Of a stretch of DNA of 23,647 bases, positions 1 through 8,432 are shown in pieces. Positions within the stretch are counted from its first letter, which is position 1, and each line of letters opens with the position of its first letter. The notes under the pieces are model-generated. The model was given only the letters and a program-made list of their open reading frames with translations, had not been told where the DNA came from and ran no database searches. The translations under genes were made by a program, and so were the position numbers. The DNA comes from Leptospira terpstrae serovar Hualin str. LT 11-33 = ATCC 700639 (GTDB taxonomy: Bacteria > Spirochaetota > Leptospiria > Leptospirales > Leptospiraceae), in contig NZ_AOGW02000001.1 of the NCBI RefSeq assembly GCF_000332495.1, positions 1 to 23,647 on the forward strand, read 5' to 3'.

Positions 1-754
1 ACCACGCACACACTTTAACAGATATCGGATTTAACGTCATACTGATAAACTGATATTGCTCTAGAAGTTCTGATGAATTCCAGTCGTAAGTAATTCCTGC
101 GACAAAAAGGAAAATCAAAAAGTAATACTTTTTTTCAGAAGAATACCTTGAAGATATAAGCTTGATATATGCAGCTGCCCAAATTATAGTTATAAGTATA
201 ATATATCCAATTATCAGATAGTTACTAAGAGTCAGGCTTTCAGTTTTTAATTTATCTTTCTGAATAATTTCTGCGATAGATAGTTTTAAATTTGTGAACT
301 CAAATCCAGCTATTTCTAGTTTCCCATCGGTATTTTTTCCAATAGTAATTGCGCAATAGGTAGATTCTCCGTTTTTGTTTTCCAGTATAAAATGCAAACT
401 TGTTCCTTCTCGTAGTCCTGCACTTTTAAGGTCTATGTTTTCTTCTTTTAGAAATAAAGTAATCTTCGGAATTGCTTTGTTTACAGTATCGTAGAATTCC
501 ATTTCATTTAATACATTGAGAACGGAGTTTTTATCTCCAATATTTGAGTTTAGGACTCTATATATTTTATTTATATCTTTTGTTTTTACGTTTTTAATAA
601 AAGTTTCTAAAAAAACAATTTTAGATGGATCCAGTTTATTTTCTGGTTCTTTTAGTAACAATCCATTGTAGATTATATGTATTGTGAAAGAAATTGAGAA
701 AATAAGAAATACTAGAGGGAGAAATTTTAGGTAAGATAATAGTTTTTGTTTCAT
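1..754 (-). CDS. Hypothetical membrane protein, 3' end outside window
   Basis: This minus-strand reading frame is open from an ATG at 754 to the left edge without a stop, giving 251 residues of a longer protein. It starts MKQKLLSYLK and has a hydrophobic segment at about residues 10-30, a largely polar stretch at 31-175, then two further hydrophobic segments at about 179-200 and 209-222. The topology suggests an inner-membrane protein with an exposed middle domain. I do not recognise the family. It lies in the partial cassette that begins at 822, with a 68-nt leader holding only a weak AAAGAAA ribosome-binding sequence. Its stop codon and attC are beyond the window. Confidence 0.75.
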   Translation of the reverse strand, partial: MKQKLLSYLKFLPLVFLIFSISFTIHIIYNGLLLKEPENKLDPSKIVFLETFIKNVKTKDINKIYRVLNSNIGDKNSVLNVLNEMEFYDTVNKAIPKITLFLKEENIDLKSAGLREGTSLHFILENKNGESTYCAITIGKNTDGKLEIAGFEFTNLKLSIAEIIQKDKLKTESLTLSNYLIIGYIILITIIWAAAYIKLISSRYSSEKKYYFLIFLFVAGITYDWNSSELLEQYQFISMTLNPISVKVCAW

Positions 755-816
755 TTTCTTTGCTTATTGATACTTTTGTATTTTTTTGCAATTAGTTTAA
801 ATTTTATGAAAATGTC

Positions 817-978
817 GTATAACGAACTAGGCTAACCGACGTAGGCTGACCCTGAGCCTCGTAGAGGCGTTAGGGACTGGCACGTAGTTTGCGGAAGCAA
901 ACGAGTGACAGAAAGCCTATGTGCCGTAGGCCGAGCGAGGGCGAAGACCCGAAGCGAAGTGGTTAGCTGCTGTTATAC
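817..978 (-). repeat. attC site 1 (ends cassette 1)
   Basis: Core boxes GTATAAC (817-823) and GTTATAC (972-978). The outer stem pairs GGCTAACC near the left end with GGTTAGC near the right; the arm GCCTCgtagaGGC and a GTTTGC/GCAAAC hairpin lie inside. It is identical over 161 bp to the site at 2741-2902. Confidence 0.95.
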
Positions 979-989
979 GTAGTGGTGTA

Positions 990-1916
990 TTAGAAGGTAT
1001 AAGATAAGCTTAGATAAATACTTCTGAAAGTATCAGTTCTCGTTGAGTTTACAACATTGTCAATCGATACATTATTTCCAAAACCATCAAAAACTAACAT
1101 TTTATCACTATTATTTTTTAAAGATAAGTGAGATTTATTATAAATATATCCTAAAGATATTTTATAATTACTTAAAAATGAGTAAGCTAGAGAAGCTTCA
1201 AAGTCGAAACCATGAATTTGAGCAATCGTGTTTTTGTCTTCTAGGAGAACACGTATGTAAGGATAAGTGAATCCGTCATTTCCACGATAATTATATGCTC
1301 TTTCATCTCGATAATTTCTATTTCCTAAAGTATAATAAGGATCAAAAGCTAAATTAAGTTTTATGTTTTCGTTGAGATCGAAAGAACTTCTAAGTGGGAT
1401 TTTTAGCCCAATTGAGTTTACTTTTTCTTCATATGAGAAGGTATTGCTTCTGTCTTGGGATAATCTATCAATTTTTTTAATTCCAATACCAATGTAAAAA
1501 ATTGTAGGATTATTTTGATTGTAATAGTAGAGGAAATTGAAATTGAATTCGTTTCTTCCTATGTTTCCGAATTGAATATTTGTATTATTAAATCCAGTTC
1601 GATTTGCAGAAACTATATCATAGTTAGAATTAGCAATGTTGTAACTTAAAATATCAAATTCAAAACCATAGTTTTTACTCAAATCATTATATTTGATAAA
1701 GAATGGGTAGATAGTTCCGGAATTACCTTCCAATGGTTTTTTAGACGCATTGTTGATTTTTAAATATGAATATTCGTATGGAATGAAGTCGAATTTCATG
1801 GCCTTAAAACCGAATTCAGTTTTTGAACTAGGTTTGTTTTCGATTTTAATATCCTCAGCATTAATTTGAAATGCTAAAAGAATAAGAATTAAACTAACTA
1901 TTATTTTTCTTTTCAT
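990..1916 (-). CDS. Predicted outer-membrane beta-barrel protein
   Basis: The 308-residue product begins with a typical signal peptide, a KRK head followed by a hydrophobic core and a likely cleavage after INA (about residue 20). The rest is rich in alternating aromatic and polar residues, such as YPFFIKYND and FNFNFLYYY, and ends in SLSYTF with a terminal phenylalanine. That is the signature of barrels inserted by the BAM machinery. The exact family is not recognised. The ATG at 1916 has the ribosome-binding sequence AAGGAA a few bases upstream. The gene fills cassette 1, starting 37 nt from the junction, and its TAA lies just before attC 1. Two other barrel genes occur in cassettes 18 and 19. 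Confidence 0.8.
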   Translation of the reverse strand: MKRKIIVSLILILLAFQINAEDIKIENKPSSKTEFGFKAMKFDFIPYEYSYLKINNASKKPLEGNSGTIYPFFIKYNDLSKNYGFEFDILSYNIANSNYDIVSANRTGFNNTNIQFGNIGRNEFNFNFLYYYNQNNPTIFYIGIGIKKIDRLSQDRSNTFSYEEKVNSIGLKIPLRSSFDLNENIKLNLAFDPYYTLGNRNYRDERAYNYRGNDGFTYPYIRVLLEDKNTIAQIHGFDFEASLAYSFLSNYKISLGYIYNKSHLSLKNNSDKMLVFDGFGNNVSIDNVVNSTRTDTFRSIYLSLSYTF

Positions 1917-1947
1917 ATTTCCTTTTAAATTAATTTTACACCATTAC

Positions 1948-2110
1948 GTATAACGAACTAGGGGAGACGACGTTCCTCGTAGCTGAGCCTGCGAACGCAG
2001 GCGTTAGCGTCGGCGCGACTTCTTGCGGAGCGAGAAGCGTGACGGAGAGGAATGTGGCGCAGCCCAAGCGAGGCCTTGTGCCGAAGCGCAGCGTTTCCCC
2101 GCTGTTATGC
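1948..2110 (-). repeat. attC site 2 (ends cassette 2)
   Basis: Core boxes GTATAAC (1948-1954) and GTTATGC (2104-2110). The outer stem is GGGGAGACG paired with CGTTTCCCC and the first arm is GCCTGCgaacGCAGGC. It is close to the sites at 14513 and 20104. Confidence 0.95.
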
Positions 2111-2185
2111 GCAGTAAGTCAATATCAATATAATTACCTTTGGTTCTTCTAAATAGAATAATTGAAAATTAGAAAGATACTTGGT

Positions 2186-2647
2186 TTATTTATCTTTAAA
2201 CAAATCCAGGATTTGATCCCAGTTAATTTCAGTACCATCGTTTATATTTCGCATGAAATAACTATCGTGATGTGCAAGGAAAGTCGGATATTCATTATTT
2301 CCTACATTCTTCCATCTATTGATTAACCAACTTTTTAATATATCTGATACTATCTTTTCTTTTTCAATTTCTTGAAATTTTTCATTATTAAAAATATCTT
2401 TCGGGACTACAACGGCTTTGTCTTCCAAGAAAAAATGGTCAATTAAATCTTCCCCAACTTTATTCATACCAAAAATGCTTACAGAAAAGTGATAATCGAA
2501 ATTCTGCGAATCATATTCTATTTCAAAAAATTTAACATCTTTATTACTTTGAAATTTTATAAAATTAACTAATTCAGATTCAAATTCTTTGTTCAATGTT
2601 TCTAAATGGCTAGAAACAAGATCACTGAATTCATCAACTATACTCAT
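2186..2647 (-). CDS. Hypothetical soluble protein
   Basis: The product has 153 residues, with no signal peptide or membrane segment, and is acidic with many aromatic residues. I do not recognise the family. Its size and composition resemble small cytosolic immunity or accessory proteins, but no motif supports that. Notable stretches are YDSQNFDYHFSVSIFG in the middle and YPTFLAHHDSYFMRN near the end. The ATG at 2647 has GGAAG about ten bases upstream, a reasonable ribosome-binding site. Unlike most cassettes here, this one has a 99-nt leader, which leaves room for a promoter. An inverted repeat lies in that leader. Confidence 0.75.
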   Translation of the reverse strand: MSIVDEFSDLVSSHLETLNKEFESELVNFIKFQSNKDVKFFEIEYDSQNFDYHFSVSIFGMNKVGEDLIDHFFLEDKAVVVPKDIFNNEKFQEIEKEKIVSDILKSWLINRWKNVGNNEYPTFLAHHDSYFMRNINDGTEINWDQILDLFKDK

Positions 2648-2673
2648 ATTATATTACTTCCATAATAATTCAA

Positions 2674-2711
2674 TATTCCATTACTCTTTTAAAATTCTTT
2701 TTATTGGAATA
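2674..2711. promoter_or_regulatory. Inverted repeat in the leader of cassette 2
   Basis: TATTCCA (2674-2680) and TGGAATA (2705-2711) are exact inverted copies separated by 24 bases, upstream of the start codon at 2647. They could be an operator or form an RNA hairpin in the leader. The leader is AT-rich and no clear -35/-10 pair stands out, so a chance occurrence is possible. Confidence 0.3.
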
Positions 2712-2740
2712 CCTTTTTTTGAAAGATTATGACTTATTGC

Positions 2741-2902
2741 GCATAACGAACTAGGCTAACCGACGTAGGCTGACCCTGAGCCTCGTAGAGGCGTTAGGGA
2801 CTGGCACGTAGTTTGCGGAAGCAAACGAGTGACAGAAAGCCTATGTGCCGTAGGCCGAGCGAGGGCGAAGACCCGAAGCGAAGTGGTTAGCTGCTGTTAT
2901 AC
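2741..2902 (-). repeat. attC site 3 (ends cassette 3)
   Basis: Core boxes GCATAAC (2741-2747) and GTTATAC (2896-2902). Positions 2743-2903 are identical to 819-979 of attC 1, although the cassettes they end carry unrelated genes. Confidence 0.95.
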
Positions 2903-2913
2903 GCTGTGTCAAA

Positions 2914-3402
2914 TTACTTGATTGAAGCTAATCTGTTGTATTCGACTTTATTTATTGTTTTTAAAGTATAATACATTTGATAGTAATTATACCTTAAATA
3001 TCCACCTGGAAGGAAGTCATTTAACAAATCATAGTAAGCATTGGACTTGTATTCAATATTATCAATTTCAAATAGAAAATAATCATTTTCTCCAATTTCT
3101 ATATTTTTAATTTCTTTTTCTAGAATATCTAACAATGAACCATTTTTATAGGTTCCCAAAGTTCTGCCTGTATAAAATGAAAAGAAATAATATTCATCAA
3201 TTCTAATACTATCAGTTTTTCTGATATCTCCAGCATTGAATTTTGTTGCAGTATAGAAGATTCTTGATTTATGAAAGGAATCTGAAGTTTGATTTCTGAT
3301 ATGAAAAGTTGTACCTTTTGAAAGAATGGGATGAACGTCATAATTAATACAACTACTGAAAAAGAATGATAAAGATATCGAAAGAAGATAAATTGACTTC
3401 AT
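2914..3402 (-). CDS. Putative lipoprotein, second gene of cassette 3
   Basis: The 162-residue product starts with a lipoprotein signal: hydrophobic residues 3-14, then FFFSSC with the lipidated cysteine at 18. The mature part is tyrosine-rich and of unknown family. Its ATG shares the A of the preceding gene's TAA (TAATG at 3404-3400), and AGGAGA lies about 11 bases upstream within that gene's last codons. The two lipoproteins are therefore probably translationally coupled and act together. Two genes in one cassette is uncommon in this array. It may be surface or periplasm exposed; no function can be assigned. Confidence 0.8.
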   Translation of the reverse strand: MKSIYLLSISLSFFFSSCINYDVHPILSKGTTFHIRNQTSDSFHKSRIFYTATKFNAGDIRKTDSIRIDEYYFFSFYTGRTLGTYKNGSLLDILEKEIKNIEIGENDYFLFEIDNIEYKSNAYYDLLNDFLPGGYLRYNYYQMYYTLKTINKVEYNRLASIK

Positions 3403-3794
3403 TAAAAAATATCTCCTTCAATGTGAACACTTTTATTTGAAAATCCCAATGGTCTTGCATACATATAAATAGACGAAGTGAAAAGAGCCAATGGATTTGG
3501 AAGAACGCTGAAAGTAAACCAAGAATTGTTATATATTCTTATTTTGAGATTTTTAATTCCTTTTGATCCAGGATATTTTGCTAATTCATTTAAGATAGAT
3601 TCATTAACCTCATTATTTCGATATAAATTATAGCTAAACCAATAGTGATTAGTAAATTGAACTTGGAATCTTGCTATGGAAGGTTCATTAATATCTGAAA
3701 ATGTGATTTTGTATTTTTCTGATTCAATCTTTGTGTTAATTGAAACGCAAGAACTGAAGAAAGCTAAAAGTAGAATGTGCAATATTTTGATCAT
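3402..3794 (-). CDS. Putative lipoprotein, first gene of cassette 3
   Basis: The product has 130 residues and begins with a lipoprotein signal peptide, LLLAFFSSC, with lipidation expected at Cys16. The mature protein is about 115 residues, mostly predicted beta, with a hydrophobic patch VLPNPLALFTSSIYM around residues 97-112. The family is not recognised. The ATG at 3794 lies 42 nt from the cassette junction. It overlaps the next lipoprotein gene by one base. A short plus-strand reading frame across this gene and the adjacent attC is only a shadow. Confidence 0.75.
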   Translation of the reverse strand: MIKILHILLLAFFSSCVSINTKIESEKYKITFSDINEPSIARFQVQFTNHYWFSYNLYRNNEVNESILNELAKYPGSKGIKNLKIRIYNNSWFTFSVLPNPLALFTSSIYMYARPLGFSNKSVHIEGDIF

Positions 3795-3830
3795 GTTTTA
3801 TTTGGTTCCTGAATATTTTTTTGACATTGC

Positions 3831-3994
3831 GTATAACGAACTAGGGGAGACGACGTTCCCTGACCCTGAGTCCCAACGGGACGTTAGGGACTGGCATGTA
3901 GCTTGCGTAAGCAAGGCGAATGCCAGAAAGGGAATGTGGCGTAGCCCAAGCGAGGCCGTAAGTGCCGAAGCGCAGCGTTTCCCCGTTGTTATAC
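3831..3994 (-). repeat. attC site 4 (ends cassette 4)
   Basis: Core boxes GTATAAC (3831-3837) and GTTATAC (3988-3994). The outer stem is GGGGAGACG with CGTTTCCCC and the first arm is GTCCCaacGGGAC. It is related to the sites at 12243 and 23392. Confidence 0.95.
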
Positions 3995-4006
3995 GAAGTT
4001 GCCGAC

Positions 4007-5059
4007 TTAAATAGTCTTTCCCAAGAGATATTTCAAAAATGTTATCACTTTGTTTTTATTCTCTTGATAAATAAAAATTCCATTATATTCCAGAAAAAGT
4101 TGATAATCATTGTATTCTTGAGAATCTTTGTAATCCTCGATAAATCTTTCCAGGTAACCCAGATGTTGGGTTAAATCATTTGTATCGGCAAAAGATTGGG
4201 TATTTTTATATATTCTTTCAATTTCATTTTTAATATCTTCAACACTTTTGACGGCTTGAGTATAGAAGATTTCAATTTTTTTATTTATTCCTTTTATATC
4301 GTATAGATTAATTAAGAAATTAGAATTCTTTAGCATGCCTGAGAAAATTTCGCTTTCGGTTGATATCCAATGTGTTTTTTTGTATAAAATTTGAAGTTGA
4401 ATTGATTTATTGGCGATTCCTATATTTCGAACTAGTTTAGATAGCCTGTTTTTCTTTTCTCCAATTATTGAACGTTTATAAACAATAGAGATAAATAGAG
4501 TTGCTAATGAAGTTGTATACGCTATTAAAATTATTGCAAAAGTATATATAGAAATTTTGAAGTTAGTATTTGCATTAGTAACTAATGCATAGTATAGACT
4601 TAAAAGTAAAAATAGCATGCTTAAAATTGTGAATACATAGATAAATCTTCTTAACGATGGTATTCTTTCTGATCCAGTGATTATAAAATCAGAAATAAAA
4701 TTATCTGATAAGAAATAGGCCGATTCTGTCGTGCTGATGTTTATTAAAAATGCACTTTCGTCACTTACGTTTGGTATTCCGAAGCTATTTTTAAGTATAC
4801 TATCAATAGTTTTTTGCAAAATATAAATTTTACAAAGATGAGCCATTGTGGAAATACTTAGCAGAGAATTTATTATAAAAATGGTTATATTTGCTTCAGG
4901 TTGAGAGATATTCATATTAATATATGAAAATTGAATAGTGCTCGAGCCATGTAGATAATGTATTATAAACAATGAGAAAATAATTAATATGTCTCTCTGA
5001 ATTAACTTATTTAGATTTCTTATAGTGGCTACTGATTGAGTAAGTGCAAAGTTTTTCAT
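4007..5059 (-). CDS. Hypothetical four-helix membrane protein
   Basis: The 350-residue product has predicted membrane segments at about residues 22-38, 56-78, 138-160 and 168-194. A soluble C-terminal half of about 150 residues contains a probable helical region (FYTQAVKSVEDIKNEIERIY). A polar loop of about 60 residues separates the second and third helices. The architecture, membrane anchor plus cytosolic helical domain, resembles several putative phage-defence or signalling membrane proteins, but no family motif is visible and I assign no function. The ATG lies 36 nt from the junction at 5095. The gene fills cassette 4 and ends 12 bases before attC 4. Confidence 0.75.
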   Translation of the reverse strand: MKNFALTQSVATIRNLNKLIQRDILIIFSLFIIHYLHGSSTIQFSYINMNISQPEANITIFIINSLLSISTMAHLCKIYILQKTIDSILKNSFGIPNVSDESAFLINISTTESAYFLSDNFISDFIITGSERIPSLRRFIYVFTILSMLFLLLSLYYALVTNANTNFKISIYTFAIILIAYTTSLATLFISIVYKRSIIGEKKNRLSKLVRNIGIANKSIQLQILYKKTHWISTESEIFSGMLKNSNFLINLYDIKGINKKIEIFYTQAVKSVEDIKNEIERIYKNTQSFADTNDLTQHLGYLERFIEDYKDSQEYNDYQLFLEYNGIFIYQENKNKVITFLKYLLGKTI

Positions 5060-5089
5060 GGATCTTATCGTTTGAATCTAGGCAATTTC

Positions 5090-5251
5090 GTATAACGAAC
5101 TAGCCTTCCCGAAGTTGTCCGACCCTGAGTCCCGGACGGGACGTTAGGGACTGGCACGGAGCTTGCGTATGCAAGCGAGTGACAGGAGGACAATTTGCCG
5201 CAGGCCGAGCGAGGCCTTGTGCCGAAGCGTAGCGGGAAGGCGCTGTTATAC
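5090..5251 (-). repeat. attC site 5 (ends cassette 5)
   Basis: Core boxes GTATAAC (5090-5096) and GTTATAC (5245-5251). The outer stem differs from all others, CCTTCCCG pairing with CGGGAAGG, and the inner stem GTTGTCC pairs with GGACAAT: clear compensatory change. The first arm is GTCCCggacGGGAC. Confidence 0.95.
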
Positions 5252-5260
5252 GCTGGCGAT

Positions 5261-6280
5261 TTATAAAGAAAGAATATCTCCAAGTAATAGAAAAGTATGT
5301 ATAACATATCTGTCAGCTTCATCCCGTTTTATTGAAGAATGAGACCCTTTTTGAGATGCTTGAAAAACGCTATCAATTCGTTCTCCAATTTGTGTAAGAT
5401 CACTTCCAATTAATTCTTTGAATCTATCCGATGAGCTTTTTGTCTCAATGTAGTAAATTAATCGATTAATATGCTTATCTTTTCCCATTTGTATTGTTTT
5501 TTCTTTCCCGTTTTCAAGAGTTATTATTCTGTCTTCAGTTGGAGGAATTAACTTATCTGCAACAGACTGTAATAACCTTCTGCAACTATGTACTGCATTT
5601 GCCCAATCTTCAGGATTATCTGAATCTAAGTTTGAATAAATTGCTGTAAATTTGGGTAATTCTTCAGGTAATATCCTTTCAACTTTATCAAGGAATCCAG
5701 AACTGTATCTTTCGAATATATTTTCATTAATAGTAGAAAATCTTAGTTCATTATATTTTGAAAGAGCATACTGATAAATAAAATTTCTTCTTTCAGATAA
5801 GCGACTAGAAGTTAGGCTTATATTTGAAATTAAACTTGCTCGTTCATCTTTGTTTCCAACTGGCAGTAACACCCGTTGATTGGGATTTGCTGAAGATACA
5901 GAAATGTCTGGATCTCTTGCTGCGTCTATCCTTTGTTTATAAGCATCCAATAAGTTTTCAAATTCTAATATACTGTTTCGATAACCAAATGATTCAATTT
6001 CAGTTGTTCCAGCTTTTTTCTTTTGATATATTCTATTTGCTTTCGTCATTAATGACCAAGTCTCGGAGTCTATGCCATCAGGATTTGATGGATAACCACC
6101 AGCTTCATAAGAGAATATTTTTTGATATTCTATTTCATTTAATAATCTGGCAATTCTGCTAGTCTTTAGAGCGATATTAGTTAATGGAATTCTAGATAAT
6201 TCTATGTCACCGAGAACTTCCTGGCATAAAGCGATTGCCTCTTTAATGTTTATATTTTCTTTAAAGTCAAAGTTTTCCAT
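5261..6280 (-). CDS. AbiTii-like protein, putative phage-defence factor
   Basis: The 339-residue product has no membrane segments. Residues about 14-64 (LSRIPLTNIALKTSRIARLL, then an E-A-G-G-Y-P end) resemble the AbiTii domain, a short helical N-terminal domain named after an abortive phage-infection protein. The C-terminal half has a region around 226-245 (WANAVHSCRRLLQSVADKL) and an ending around 311-339 (SHSSIKRDEADRYVIHTFLL) like those I recall from longer AbiTii-type proteins, probably all-helical. The biochemical activity of this group is not established as far as I know. The ATG lies 27 nt from the junction, leaving no room for its own promoter. Recognition is from memory of motif style, so the family call is moderate. 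Confidence 0.6.
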   Translation of the reverse strand: MENFDFKENINIKEAIALCQEVLGDIELSRIPLTNIALKTSRIARLLNEIEYQKIFSYEAGGYPSNPDGIDSETWSLMTKANRIYQKKKAGTTEIESFGYRNSILEFENLLDAYKQRIDAARDPDISVSSANPNQRVLLPVGNKDERASLISNISLTSSRLSERRNFIYQYALSKYNELRFSTINENIFERYSSGFLDKVERILPEELPKFTAIYSNLDSDNPEDWANAVHSCRRLLQSVADKLIPPTEDRIITLENGKEKTIQMGKDKHINRLIYYIETKSSSDRFKELIGSDLTQIGERIDSVFQASQKGSHSSIKRDEADRYVIHTFLLLGDILSL

Positions 6281-6301
6281 AATAATATTTAAATCGCTTG
6301 C

Positions 6302-6465
6302 GTATAACGAACTAGACTAACCGACGTAGGCTGGCCCTGAGTCCCGGAACTGGACGTTAGGGACTGGAACGACGCTTGCGTAAGCAAGAGGAGTGCCAGA
6401 AGCCTATGTGTCGCAGACCAAGCGAGGGCGAAGTCCCGAAGCGCAGCGGTTAATCGCTGTTATGC
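6302..6465 (-). repeat. attC site 6 (ends cassette 6)
   Basis: Core boxes GTATAAC (6302-6308) and GTTATGC (6459-6465). The outer stem is GACTAACCG with CGGTTAATC, fully paired. The first arm, GTCCCggaactGGAC, has lost one pair. The right core box supplies the stop codon of the cassette 6 gene. Confidence 0.95.
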
Positions 6466-7356
6466 GCTGTCGAATTTTCCAAGTTTAAAGTCTTTTTTAA
6501 TTTTATTGATTTCTCTTTTCGTATATGGCCTAGGTCTTTTACGTATTTGTAAATTTATAGAAGTTCCATGTATTTCATTAAAAAAATCTAAATGTGTTTT
6601 AGGAATGCCAGAATCTGGAGCTCTAATAGATAGAATATTGCTTTCAATTACTTTATCTATAAATATTTTATTGGTATCTATTAGGCTGTGATAAAAAAGA
6701 TATCTAATTTCATGGACTGTAAGTTGAGATTCAATTAAACTATAATAAATATTTCTTTCTTCGACCTTCGATAATAATCTTATATGATCTAAAATGCTTA
6801 TAAAAGTTTGCAAATAGCGGGATTTTTTAAGGAGTATAGTCTCTACTCCCACAAAGAGATTATATTTAAAAACCTTTATTAAATCTGCATTATCCTTAAT
6901 ATGATATGGTTGGTTTTCTCTTTGATTTTCTTCAAATTTACCATGTAAATATTTTAGTGCAGATACACCAGTTAAGGTGTTGTTGTTGGTTTTATCTAAT
7001 ACTGTTACTTGCTCTAGATTTGATTTATAATAATCTAGTATTTTGAAAAATATTTCTGTAAAGCTTTGTTTTCGTAATATCTCTTTTTGAGCTGCTATTT
7101 CAAGTCTAGTTAGGGAAAGTTCATCTCATTGCAATTCCAGCTCTTCTTTTTGCATGAATATTGTAATAATCATACCTGAAAATGCAAATACAGTGAATAG
7201 TGATGTAAGTACGCCAAAGCTGTCACCGATTTGTCCGGCCTTTTCCAAACTGTAATCATTAAACGGATTAGTTAATTTAATAGTTAGAATTGCAAAAATA
7301 GCATATAATGCTATTGCAAACAATAATATGAATAAAGAAAGTTTTACATTTTTCAT
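6460..7356 (-). pseudogene. Abortive-infection-type membrane protein interrupted by in-frame TGA
   Basis: From the ATG at 7356 the frame gives 76 residues with two membrane segments (about 5-27 and 47-67) and a GDSFGVLTSLFTVFAFSGM motif, then a TGA at 7128-7126. The same frame continues without another stop to 6460, giving 298 residues in all, a single change from an intact gene. The join reads KEELELQ-stop-DELSLTRLE. In related putative abortive-infection proteins (putAbiC-like, two helices followed by Q-R-x-E-L repeats) an arginine is expected there, so CGA to TGA is the simplest explanation. The soluble part is helical and basic at the end (RKRPRPYTKREINKIKKDFK). The final TAA lies inside the attC core box. 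Restart within the second part would need the GTG at 6852 and looks unlikely. Confidence 0.7.
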
Positions 7357-7375
7357 GGTTTATTTTTTCGATAGC

Positions 7376-7537
7376 GCATAACGAACTAGCCTTAACGACG
7401 TAGGCTGACCCTGAGTCCCGAACGGGACGTTAGGGACTGGCACGTAGTTTGCGGATGCAAACGAGTGACAGAAAGCCTATGTGTCGCAGACCGAGCGAGG
7501 GCTTGTCCCGAAGCGAAGCGTTAAGGTGCTGTTATGC
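7376..7537 (-). repeat. attC site 7 (ends cassette 7)
   Basis: Core boxes GCATAAC (7376-7382) and GTTATGC (7531-7537). The outer stem is GCCTTAACG with CGTTAAGGT and the first arm is GTCCCgaacGGGAC. It is close to the sites at 9066 and 11394. Confidence 0.95.
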
Positions 7538-7543
7538 GACGTT

Positions 7544-8239
7544 CTACGTTTTATTAAAAATTTTAGAATTGATCGTAAATAATTTATTTAATATCTCGTG
7601 ATCTATTAAGAATAATTTTGGAATAGGATGTTCAGGTTCCAGGTATTTAATATCTTCGGTTATAGATTTTGCAATTTTGAATTTTTCTAACATCGATACA
7701 TTTTTTCTAGATTGGAAAATACGTTCAAATTCATTGATCTGTTTGCCTTCCAAAGGAAGTCTATTAATAGCATTTTTGATTATTTTATTGTATCTTTCTT
7801 CCAAGTTCTCTATATTTACTGAAATTTTAAGATCTAGATCTAGTAGTTCAATCCTTAATATATTTTCTAAAGCACCAAGATAGGAATATTCTACATGACC
7901 GATTATACATGATTTTTTATAAAATTCAAATAAATCATTACTTATTTGGTCCAGAGATCTTACATAAATTGAGAGTCGATTCTCATTTTGTATTTCTCTC
8001 GTTTCGTCAATTTGTAATGTATGCGATTTTATTAGGTATATAATTGTGATAAAAGTTAATATAGGATTTAAAATTCCTCCTATGTAATCTCCAAAAGATC
8101 CCCAGACGGCCTGTTCGTCCGAAATTCCATAGTTGAATTTTAAAATGTAAAGACCAAAAATGAGAATTATAGTAAAAATAGGAATGATAAGTATACGAAA
8201 ATTTTTGTCTACATTCAGTTTATGTTTTATATTTTTCAT
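7544..8239 (-). CDS. Membrane protein of abortive-infection type
   Basis: The 231-residue product has two membrane segments (about residues 15-33 and 55-70) separated by the motif WGSFGDYIGGILNP at 46-59, and a cytosolic helical domain of about 160 residues. The W-G-x-F-G-D-x-I-G-G-x-L-N-P motif is one I associate with small membrane proteins annotated as putative phage abortive-infection proteins and their relatives. The same layout is seen in the broken gene of the neighbouring cassette 6, but the sequences are far apart. I infer a possible membrane-linked defence role; the target is unknown. The ATG lies 35 nt from the junction and the stop is 7 bases before attC 7. Confidence 0.65.
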   Translation of the reverse strand: MKNIKHKLNVDKNFRILIIPIFTIILIFGLYILKFNYGISDEQAVWGSFGDYIGGILNPILTFITIIYLIKSHTLQIDETREIQNENRLSIYVRSLDQISNDLFEFYKKSCIIGHVEYSYLGALENILRIELLDLDLKISVNIENLEERYNKIIKNAINRLPLEGKQINEFERIFQSRKNVSMLEKFKIAKSITEDIKYLEPEHPIPKLFLIDHEILNKLFTINSKIFNKT

Positions 8240-8268
8240 ATATTCTTTAAATTATTTAGTAGAATGTC

Positions 8269-8432
8269 GCATAACGAACTAGACTAACCGACGTAGGCTG
8301 GCCCTGAGTCCCGGACGGGACGTTAGGGACTGGAACGACGCTTGCGCAAGCAAGAGGAGTGCCAGAAGCCTATGTGTCGCAGACCAAGCGAGGGCGTAAG
8401 TCCCGAAGCGCAGCGGTTAGTTGCTGTTATGC
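8269..8432 (-). repeat. attC site 8 (ends cassette 8)
   Basis: Core boxes GCATAAC (8269-8275) and GTTATGC (8426-8432). The outer stem is GACTAACCG with CGGTTAGTT, the first arm GTCCCggacGGGAC. It is close to the sites at 6302 and 21141. The right box supplies the stop codon of the RDD gene. Confidence 0.95.

Noticed and set aside
1043..1270. Plus-strand frames opposite minus-strand genes (also 2922-3110, 5824-6162, 10481-10687, 13289-13534, 21871-22254)
   Set aside because: They are shadows of well-supported minus-strand genes, with no ribosome-binding sites and unnatural composition.
5065..5322. Reading frames through attC sites, also at 9139-9339, 12225-12425, 14498-14710, 15467-15661, 16730-17032, 18195-18407, 22315-22593 and 23402-23602
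   Set aside because: They run through the GC-rich attC, where stops are rare, give similar Arg/Ser/Pro-rich peptides in every copy, and have no start signals.
6460..6852. Independent 130-residue gene with GTG start
   Set aside because: It is in the same frame as, and continues, the membrane protein cut by the TGA; no ribosome-binding site precedes the GTG.
7126..7128. TGA as selenocysteine codon
   Set aside because: The position is expected to be arginine, in a linker helix with no redox site, and no SECIS-like hairpin is evident right after it.
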